Below the pieces are notes generated by a model, which saw nothing but the letters and a program-made list of their open reading frames with translations, did no database searches and was not told where the DNA came from. A stretch of 64,000 nucleotides of DNA from positions 5,481,001 to 5,545,000 of the forward strand of contig CM056875.1 of the NCBI GenBank assembly GCA_029876055.1. The letters are read 5' to 3'. This DNA comes from Madurella fahalii. Lineage: Eukaryota; Ascomycota; Sordariomycetes; Sordariales. The translations under genes and the position numbers were made by a program. Shown here piece after piece: positions 10,527 to 18,911 of this stretch (position 1 is the stretch's first letter; each line of letters begins with the position of its first letter).

Positions 10527-13523
10527 ATGAACGGACCGCCACCATTAACCCCGGCGCACTATGCGTCCCGGGGCCGCCAGCCGCGGTCGACATCCGATGC
10601 GTCCCCGACTCGCCAGCGAAACACCGATGACCTCCTATCAAACCTCACACCAAGGACCGTGGTCGACGCCTTCCGGAACCCTTCGGGGGCCATGAAGGCC
10701 TGTATAGATAGCGCCACGCCCGCCGAGCAAGCATTCGCCCTGAGGGTCGCGGTTGCTTCGAATAACATCCATGAATGGCTGGAGGAGCTCTCTGCATGGC
10801 CTTGGCCGGCGAATGGAGGCTCTGCCGGCTTTGAGATGGCCACAGCAAGGCGGAGCAGGACTCCGCGCTCCGACAACGAGCTCTCAGACGACGAGCCCTC
10901 CGAAGCCGAATCGTACATGGGCGCCATCGCGAGATACGACCGGCGGATAGAGGAGATCGGCCAGGGTCTGGACGAGCTCGATATCGAAGAAATCAAGACG
11001 CAGGTCCTGCGCAACCACATCATGCCCTTGTCTCGACCCGGGACCCCCGCCATGGACTCGGCGCATGCCAGGGCTTCCGCCATCGCCGCCACTGCGAGGA
11101 TGGACGACTTGACCGCCTTGATCACAACAACTACTCTGCAGGCATTGCCGAATCTTTCCAAGCTTTCTAAGCTGATGAATTCTTGGAACTTCCGTATCCA
11201 GGTGCTGCGGATGGTTCCTGCGTTCCTGGACCACGTCGCCGATGCCGAAGTGGCTCTTCAGTCTGGGCAGAATGTGATCGGCCTCGGCGCCAAGGTTGGC
11301 CAGCACCAGCCGTCCAATGCAACCCTCTCGACACTGTCGCGCGCAGAGTTCGAGGTGATGAAGCCAATTCTCGAGCGCAAAGTGGCAAAAGCCGGCCAAC
11401 ATCTAGACGCTATGCTAGACATCCTCGAAGGACAACCGGATACACTTCCCGAAAAGTGGATCGACCGGGTGGATGCGCTAGAGCAAGCATATGGCGAGTG
11501 GTCCGTGGCCTGTGAACGCAAAATTCGGGAAACGGACCTGGCCAGGATGATCCGGGAAATTGGGGCCAGTGCAGCAGACCCTGGACAACCAGCACACGAC
11601 GGAACAAATGGCAATGCGGTTGCTTCCAAGCAACCAATCGCCAACGGACCATCTACATCTGAGTCTGGAGGACCGGGACTTGACTCACCAACCCTCAATG
11701 GCAGCAGCGTCTCGCAAGACTCGAAGGCGCAAACACCAGTCAGCAAGCCTGTCATCAAGCTCCACCTCCCTCCGGCGGAGGCCACGGAGTATGGCGATCA
11801 CGGCACCGTGCTGGACCTAACTTCTCCGACCGTAGAGAGACAGGCGCGTCGGCTGCATGGTGATTATGCTGGAAGCGGCAAAGATGAGCTTTCTCAAGGT
11901 ATGCTTGATGGCTCACATCACAACCAGGTCGTGTCGCTGGAGGGGCACGCGGAAGCTGTCCACGACCAGCGGGACGAACGCCTTGCCGGTGCACGTCTGT
12001 ATCAGCCAGATTCGGATTCCGACCTGTCCGACAACAGCTATGTTTACCAAGCCGGGCTCCCACCGCTACCCCGTGGTAGGCGGGATAGCGGCATTTCGGA
12101 GTCATCAACAATTGTTCACGAGCCGCAGGATTCGTTTACAGACTCGTTCTGCAGCGATCAGTTCGACCAGGGGACCCCGGAGCGCCTTCGGCAGAGGTAT
12201 ATGGATCCCGACGCCACCATGAACGACGATCTGGTCACTTCAGACTCTCCTACACCGTTCCGGTCAAGCACTAGATCAATGTCCGTGAGCTTCAGCGACA
12301 AACCCATTATCACGGAGCTGCCCAGCTTCGAGAACCCCCCAAGCACGCCGACAAAGTCGCCATCCATTCCGGAGGACGATATCTTGGCCGAGGAACAGGA
12401 CAGCCCTATCCAAATAAGCACGCCGCATAGGGACGATCAGCTTCGGCAGCAGATCAGCGAGATACTCGAGTCAGTACCGGCCAAGATCCGGCTGAAGTCG
12501 GAACCGCCCGCTTTCAACCTCAACCCGCCAGACTTTAAGATGCCCTTGGCGCGCAAGAGTTCCAGGCCCTCAGACGCCATCCAGCGCACCCAGTCTAACA
12601 TGTCCATGCGGTCTGCTTACTCGTCCCGGTCGGGCACACCCTCGTTCATCCTCGCCCCGGCCTACGCCCGCAATTCCCGGCCGCGCCAACAGCGCGGCAA
12701 CCAGGAAATCAAAGTGTATCACCTCTCACGTTCCAACGGTGAGGCGCCAATCAAGCTCTTCATCCGCTGTGTGGGCGAGCACGGCGAGCGGGTCATGGTC
12801 CGCGTCGGTGGCGGCTGGGCTGATCTGGGGGAGTACCTCAAAGAGTATGCTAGCCACCACGGCCGACGGTCCGGTGCCGCCGGCGGTGTCGACGGCGGCA
12901 GAGTTGAGGTCAAGGACCTTCCCCGCACAGGCATGGGAATGGGGACTCCGCCGAGCAGGCCCACCTCGGCGATGGATTCGAGCTCCCCCGTCGGGGGCAG
13001 CGGGGGTGGTAGTATCAGCCCGCTGAAGCTGCGCAAAACCAGGCGCCCCACTACCGCGTCGGATAACGACGATGCTGCCGCTATGCGGCGGCCGAAGACA
13101 CCATCGGCCACTATCGTTCCCAAGCCCAGCCTGAGGCAGCTGAATAATAATAACAATAGCACCACCACACCCTCCCCACCGGGGGGGTCGTCGTCGATCC
13201 GGTCCCGGGCGAGCTCGAGGATCAGCTGGGACGAGGAGGACAGCTTCTCGCTGGGCATGGCCGGTCCGAGGGCCAAGCAGATCGAGATGAGCGAGGAGAG
13301 CAGGGCGTGGGTGGAGAGCGTCAAGGAGAAGGTCCGGCTCGCGAGCGGCGAGTATCTCCTGGGCAGGACCCCGTCGGGCCCCGTGTCATCGTCATCTGCG
13401 CAGCAGGCTCAGAGGGCAATCTCTCAGGAGGAGTTGGTGTTGGAGGGTGGGGGGACCGCGCCGAGGTTCGGCGAGATTGGTAAGGTCGGCGGGACCAAGA
13501 GGGTTTTCAGGCGGGGGCCGTAA
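10527..13523 (+). CDS. GAS2 (GAR) domain protein, putative microtubule-associated
   Basis: Single-exon gene of 998 aa. I take the ATG at 10527 (context CCAACCATGA); the frame is open slightly further upstream but without an earlier in-frame ATG in the open stretch. The N-terminal third looks helical and conserved-type (leucine-rich, from DLLSNLTPRTVVDAF onward to about residue 330). A long Ser/Pro/Asp-rich middle region follows. At residues about 728-785 there is a GAS2-related segment with the signature VMVRVGGGWADLGEYL; in animal GAS2 and plakins this domain binds microtubules. The C-terminal 200 residues are low complexity with basic patches and KRVFRRGP at the end. No calponin-homology domain is visible, unlike animal GAS2. 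The role is probably cytoskeletal, but I cannot name a characterised fungal orthologue. Confidence 0.8.
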   Translation: MNGPPPLTPAHYASRGRQPRSTSDASPTRQRNTDDLLSNLTPRTVVDAFRNPSGAMKACIDSATPAEQAFALRVAVASNNIHEWLEELSAWPWPANGGSAGFEMATARRSRTPRSDNELSDDEPSEAESYMGAIARYDRRIEEIGQGLDELDIEEIKTQVLRNHIMPLSRPGTPAMDSAHARASAIAATARMDDLTALITTTTLQALPNLSKLSKLMNSWNFRIQVLRMVPAFLDHVADAEVALQSGQNVIGLGAKVGQHQPSNATLSTLSRAEFEVMKPILERKVAKAGQHLDAMLDILEGQPDTLPEKWIDRVDALEQAYGEWSVACERKIRETDLARMIREIGASAADPGQPAHDGTNGNAVASKQPIANGPSTSESGGPGLDSPTLNGSSVSQDSKAQTPVSKPVIKLHLPPAEATEYGDHGTVLDLTSPTVERQARRLHGDYAGSGKDELSQGMLDGSHHNQVVSLEGHAEAVHDQRDERLAGARLYQPDSDSDLSDNSYVYQAGLPPLPRGRRDSGISESSTIVHEPQDSFTDSFCSDQFDQGTPERLRQRYMDPDATMNDDLVTSDSPTPFRSSTRSMSVSFSDKPIITELPSFENPPSTPTKSPSIPEDDILAEEQDSPIQISTPHRDDQLRQQISEILESVPAKIRLKSEPPAFNLNPPDFKMPLARKSSRPSDAIQRTQSNMSMRSAYSSRSGTPSFILAPAYARNSRPRQQRGNQEIKVYHLSRSNGEAPIKLFIRCVGEHGERVMVRVGGGWADLGEYLKEYASHHGRRSGAAGGVDGGRVEVKDLPRTGMGMGTPPSRPTSAMDSSSPVGGSGGGSISPLKLRKTRRPTTASDNDDAAAMRRPKTPSATIVPKPSLRQLNNNNNSTTTPSPPGGSSSIRSRASSRISWDEEDSFSLGMAGPRAKQIEMSEESRAWVESVKEKVRLASGEYLLGRTPSGPVSSSSAQQAQRAISQEELVLEGGGTAPRFGEIGKVGGTKRVFRRGP

Positions 13524-13531
13524 ACAAAATA

Positions 13532-13541
13532 CCCCCCCCCC
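13532..13541 (+). repeat. poly(C) tract, 10 nt
   Basis: Ten C residues 8 nt after the stop codon of the GAS2-domain gene, in the presumed 3' UTR. Confidence 0.9.
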
Positions 13542-13791
13542 TTTTCTTCCCCGGTTCCCCGGTTTTACGGTGATATAAAGAAGAGGAGGAAGAGAGAAAT
13601 CGATTGGTTATTTTGTTGATAAGCTAGAGGCGGGTTTGTGATGGTTTTGGTGCCAGTACTTGTTTTGCTTTATTTTTCTGGTGGTGTCGGGAACTGGGTG
13701 GAGGGATTTTTTACTAGTGCTATTACTATCGTGTCTTGGGCTGGTGGCATGTATAATCACTACCGGCGCTTTCGGGTCGGGGTTGGGTCCA

Positions 13792-13860
13792 GGTCACAGG
13801 GTCACAGGGTCACAGGTCGGGTCGGGGGAAAACGGGACCGGAACCGGCGTGGCGTGGCGT
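13792..13860 (+). repeat. short tandem arrays
   Basis: Three perfect copies of the octamer GGTCACAG at 13792-13815, then three copies of GGCGT at 13846-13860. They look like a small minisatellite patch in non-coding DNA. Confidence 0.85.
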
Positions 13861-15385
13861 GGCATGGGCTGCTTGGGAAGGATGCATTGATAGGGTGGGA
13901 AGGAGGTGGAGGATTGCCTTGAGGGATGATACCCCTTTGTAACCTGGGGGACTTGGCGGGTGGGAAAGGGAGAGGTAGCGGCTGGTTTGTCTGTCGTGCT
14001 TGTGTGGGAACTTTGCGGTTTTTTTTTGTCATCTTGGCTCCGGGAGGGTTTGGCACTTCCAAGATCCATGTTATTCTACATTGCCCTGGCTAGGTCATAG
14101 AGGGATACTCATTATCAATACCCCGTTTTATTACTGATATTATCGGTGGTGGTGGTCCTGGTGGTTTCGCATCTGGACGGGACGGCGAACGGACGGGGGT
14201 TAAAGAAATAACCTTGTTTTAGAGAATCGAGGCACAGGCCATTTTTGTTATCATGCTTCGATCTGTAAAAGGAGGTGAGCGAATTGTGTTGGAAGGTGGT
14301 TAGGAATGAGAACATGATGTCCATGTCCTTAGTTGACAGGATCTTCCTTGCGGGGATATTTGGTAGCGTCTTTTTCCCGCATTGACGTGTCTCTGCTGCT
14401 CCTAGGTATACAATGCCGGGTGCCAGTATATCATAGTACTAGTACTAGTGTTAGGTTCGAGGTGCAGTGCGACAGACTAGAAAGGGTGTAATGGCGCGGG
14501 GGGGTAGTCCGTCAGGCTAGTGCAACCGGCGTACAATGTGTGACGTTTGCTCTTTCGGCCACACTCTTTTCAAAGATTCATCGCCGCCTGAGTCCAAGGG
14601 CAGATCATAAAACTTCACTAGCAACTCATTCTACTGACAACGAAAGATCAGCCGTGAAGCATCTCGTAGCCTAGTAGTTAATATTTTCAAGCATCGGATG
14701 GTGGAAGGACGGATCACAGCTCCGAAATCACGATTAGAAACTCTAAATTGGAGTAGAATGCTGTACTGGGTATTAAAATTTCCATGTGCGAGGTCGACAA
14801 GAAGCTAGAGGTAAGTCATACATACCCCGTACCATTACCAATGCCGATAGTTTCTCCAACGGCTTAGGTCTTGAGCATGTACGGAGTATGGCCCTACTCT
14901 TTCCATTACCAGACAACTGAACTGTACTACTAACGGGGACCGTCCAGTAACGCCGCGCAATCCGAACAAGGGCATTGTCGGCACCTACGTTTTGCCATAG
15001 TAGTCTTGGTGCTAGCACAAACAGGAACAAAATGCACGGGGCAGAGTTATTCGGTTCAAATGCGCAGTTGCATTGTTGGCTTAGGGCTCCCAGCAATGGT
15101 AAAAGTACCGGCCGACCCTCTCTGTTTTCTCAATCACTACCTACCTATCCATGATCCAACCTCACCTAATGCTCCTTAAAAATACCCCCCCCCCACCAAA
15201 CACCAAAAAAATGCATGCTTTTAACTCTGTTGGTTTTCCGTCGTGCTCTCGCAACCAAGCTATTACAGCTGGGGTATTCCATGAAACGACAGGACACCGG
15301 AACAGCGACTGCACACGGAAAAATGCGCCAATCATAAATGGCCAAAATATTCTCATTGACGTGTCGTGGGTCAAATTATCCAAAC

Positions 15386-16556
15386 TCACTTATTCAACTG
15401 CTTTGCAAGCTCCTTATCCAGCTTGACCCACTCATTCAGCTGCGCCTCAAGCTCGGCATCGCTCATGTCGTTCGCGTTGGCCCGTGTCCGGAAGGGCACG
15501 CCGTCGGGCGAGCAGGCGCTGATGGGGCCAAAGTACCAGCTGTGGTCGTCGACGTCGAAGCCCGTGGTGCCGCCGTTGCAATCGGTGTTGGCGAAGCCGG
15601 GGCAGACCTCGACCTCGTCGACGGTGACGATGTCGTCGGCGCCCGGGTCGACCCAGTACTCGGGGCTCACGTGGCGGTAGTTGGCGACGATGGGCGGCAG
15701 ACGCGGGACCGGGTCGTCCTGGTGCGTGATGCGGTACTCGCTGCCGGCCTGGTTCGTGACGAACTCGACAAAGTCCTCGTTGCCCACGCGCGGCGACCCG
15801 TACGTGTACAAGTCGGCGGCGAACCCGGCCTCGCGGAGGAAGGCGGCGGCGAGCGTGCCCACCGCCCCGCCCAGCGAGTAGCCCGTCACGCGGATGTTGT
15901 AGGTCGGGTTGGCCGTCCTGGCCGCGGTCACGGCCGCGAGGGTCTCGTCGGCCACCTCGAGCCAGGACGCCATGAAGCCCGTGTGGACAAGGCAGCCGGA
16001 TACCAGGTCACATGGTGATTGGACGAAGATCAGGCTTGAGTGGGGGGGTTGCAATGTTAACCAGAGGTAGACCCGCGATAACCAAGGTTGAAGCTTACTT
16101 TCCAATCCAGTTCCGGATAGACGTGGAGCCCCTGAAGGAGACGACGATCAGGTTGTCGACTGGGTCGACGGCAACAAAGCCCCTGGTGTCTAGCACCGCC
16201 CCACTGTTTGCGCCTGTCAGAAGAAGCTGCCGACGGGCGTGTCCAAGAGAGCAGCAACTTACGCGAACGAGGCAACGACGGTGGCCCCGTGGGACTCGGG
16301 GGTCGGGCACGTATTTTCGGCGCAAGTAACGGGCGCGCCGGGTGGCTTCTCACTGTTACAGCTAGCCGCCGCGGCCCACTGGGCGTACAGGTCGAATTGG
16401 TCTAGCAGTGCAGGTGTGACACCTTCGATCCTATTAGACACAACGTTGTCTAGGGGCTGAGATTATAGACTTTCCAGACTTACCCTGTCTCTTTGCGATT
16501 GGGGTTGCTACGGCGAGCGCCGCCAACGAGAGGCAGGCGAGGAGAAGGCCCTTCAT
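15386..16556 (-). CDS. secreted class 3 lipase
   Basis: Extracellular triacylglycerol lipase of the Rhizomucor/Thermomyces type (alpha/beta hydrolase, class 3). The ATG at 16556 opens a signal peptide (MKGLLLACLSLAALAVA) followed by a Kex2-like KR site. Exons on the minus strand are 16556-16484, a second exon ending at 16263, 16203-16099 and 16034-15386. Junctions 2 and 3 are clear, for example NWIG joined to NLIFVQSPC. The catalytic Ser is in GYSLGG, the Asp probably in HQDDPVPRLPP and the His in DDHSWYFG; SFRGS supplies the oxyanion-hole region. Intron 1 is a puzzle: the strong GTAAGT donor at 16483 and the TAG acceptor at 16431 give a product one nucleotide out of frame. Depending on the splice chosen the protein is 332 or 337 aa, near the family size. 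It is convergent with the GAS2-domain gene. A TATA-like box lies about 170 nt upstream. Confidence 0.88.
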
Positions 16557-16680
16557 GGTTGCTGGCTAGGGGCTCCAAGGGGCTGATCAAAAAGTCTAAC
16601 CGAAGTGGAAGGTTCCCGAGCAGAGCAGCTAGACGCCTGGATATGGCCTTGGACAGCTGAGCAAACGAAGCCAGGGAGAG

Positions 16681-16729
16681 CCGAGGCAGGCAATCGCAGG
16701 TTGCATTGCGATGTCTCGGCTGTTTTATA
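16681..16729 (-). promoter_or_regulatory. lipase promoter elements: TATA-like box and CCTCGG
   Basis: On the minus strand TATAAAA (plus-strand TTTTATA, 16723-16729) lies about 170 nt upstream of the lipase ATG. The plus strand reads CCGAGG at 16681-16686, which is CCTCGG in gene orientation, the core reported for Far/CTF1-type regulators. One hexamer is weak evidence. Confidence 0.4.
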
Positions 16730-17317
16730 ATGGACTCTCTCTGCTCCAAGCCTTCGCGAGTAACCCCTCCTCGCCCGGAACGATGAGACGTTCGGGTGCG
16801 GCTGTCCTCCCCGCACCTTTCTTGACCGCTGGAATGGTGTGGTGCATCGGTAGGCGACCCGCTCCCATGGCAGCCATGATCAGGAGCGGCTAAGACGCCT
16901 CAACAGACGGCCCGTCGCCGCGCCCCAGATCCGAGTAAGACGCAGCAGACTCGGGAGAAAGAGGCGAGGCAAGGCCGGGCGGGCTGATGGTGTGGGGGTT
17001 TCCGCCAGGCGCAGTGATTCCCGTGGGCCAGCCCGCCGCACTTGCGCTGTGAGGCTTGACGCTTGGCATCCATGACGGGCGTTGTGGTGTGAATGATTGT
17101 ATGCGTCTGCCGGGTTGACATCCTTCCAGACAGCCGCAGCCGCGGACATGTTTCCCGGATCTACACGTACCATAGTACGGGGGAAATGTGAGTGTAGATC
17201 CCCGCCAATATTGAATATTAGATGCAGTATCAAAACTCCTGTCCCCTCCCTCTCGAACGACAAGAGACCAAGCAATGCGAGGAGACTACCGCAAGTAGAA
17301 ATCGGGGTTAAGCCACG

Positions 17318-17370
17318 CCTTGCCTGCCTTGCTTGCCTGCTTGCTTGCTTGCCTGCTTTGCCTGCTTGCT
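17318..17370 (+). repeat. degenerate CTTGCCTG/TTGC repeat
   Basis: About 50 nt of imperfect TTGC and CTTGCCTG units, within the divergent lipase/GH3 promoter region. Confidence 0.85.
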
Positions 17371-18911
17371 CCCCCGACGCGTGATGCATCATGTGGGATG
17401 CATCATGTAGTGTACGTCGTGTGGCAGCGGCACGTACAACGCCTTACGTCAAATGCAGGTCACCGTCTTGTGTAGGAATAGCGGGGAGTCGGTGCTTACA
17501 CGGCACCAAATCCTGCATTTGGCTCCCGCGGTGCGTTACATGGCCCCGTGCCGGGCCCCATCTGCCGTGCCCTCTAAGAGAAGGAAATGCGACGTGTGGA
17601 AGAGACGACCCGGGATTGCCTCGTCGAAATCTGGTGTTGCCGCGTTCCTGCGCCAGCGCGATCGCGTATTTGTGCATGCGATTGGTGCGACAATTTACCA
17701 CCTTTTCAGCTTCGCTGAGCCGAGTTCATTGGAGGCTTACAATTCGGAGAAAAAGGGTTATTAAAACGGTTGGGCTTGCATACCATCAATGCGCCTAGCG
17801 GGCCTTGCTGGCCTGTCTCTTCCAAGCGACGTCTTCTCCACAGAGCATTTCCTTCTGTTGGGAATATCCCATTGCGTGGCGCACGACGATGTTTCGGCGA
17901 CCTGGCGCTTCAAGGCTGATCACGGGCCACGCGACGATGGGAACATCTTCACTTGATGGCGGAGGTGTGGTCCCGATCGGGGTTGGCAAGGGGGGCCCCC
18001 TTGCCACCTTGAGAATGGTTCTCTCAACCAAACCTGCTTTGCGGCACATGAATACCACCGCCTGATCGTCGGGGCCGCCCACGATGCCACTCTGTCTCTC
18101 CAACCGGGCCGTTTTGTCAACGCCGTTCCTCCCCAGGTAGCCCTTAGCAGCACGCCAGTCAGCGGGACAACAAGGGTTCCCCGCTTTCGCTCCTCGTTGC
18201 TGGGCTCTGGTACTACCGAGGCCGACAACTCGGTCGGCCGGGGCTGTGCTGGGCCAGGTTCCCTCGAGTTTGGCAACACGAACGAGGCAAAATTCAGGGC
18301 GTCGGCAAAGCAATCGAGGTTGGAAAAGCGCAATCGAGAAGAAAGAGAATCCCGTCTCTTGTCTGGCCATAGGAATCCGGGGATAGCCGGCCTATTGCGG
18401 ACATGATCTTCAGGCAAAAGAGCGGGCCGGCCCTGTTTTGCAGGGAGCGGTCGGCTGGTTCGCCCCGGCGGCAGCGAATGAGGGTTGCCGGGACGCGTGC
18501 TGCTTGGCCGAGATGCTGGGTTGCAACCGGGTCTCGAAATGGACTTCACCCGCGGTCGCGTCCATCCTCATTTCTCCGTCTCGCTTGACTCTTGGTTTTG
18601 GATGTGGCCGAATTCCGGGAATGCTTCTGTTGATCGGCCGTGGACGAACTGTCATGTGCTTCCCACCTCATTCTCGGTTCTCTAGGATGGAGGTAGCATC
18701 GTGACCCCCACATGCCGATACGGGATATCCGCGACACAGGTATTCGAGGATTTTATTAAGAAACAGGGCTGGGACTGGACGTAGTCTATCTTCGGCCCCG
18801 CGATCGTCTGTACTATCCGTCTCGACGTGGTACGTCTCTACATCGGGGGCCTGCAGCAAGGTGACGCATCATCTCTTCTTCGGTTCGCAAGGGCTTCGCG
18901 CCGCGGTCGAT

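Larger units (their letters stand above)
13524..15385. other. intergenic region between convergent genes
   Basis: Holds the 3' end regions of the GAS2-domain gene and the lipase, which converge. I see a 10-nt C tract (13532-13541), a small tandem array near 13792-13860 and AT-richer sequence at 14100-14400. No coding exon is supported. Confidence 0.6.
16557..18911. other. intergenic region between divergent lipase and beta-glucosidase genes
   Basis: A 2.35-kb shared upstream region for two secreted hydrolase genes transcribed away from each other. Apart from the lipase elements and a CTTGCCTG-type repeat I recognise nothing. Open frames are short and unsupported. Confidence 0.6.

Noticed and set aside
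14640..14700. Possible tRNA-like sequence (CCTAGTAGTTA)
   Set aside because: No acceptor stem or T-loop GTTCRA pairing could be built around it. No tRNA was found elsewhere by eye.
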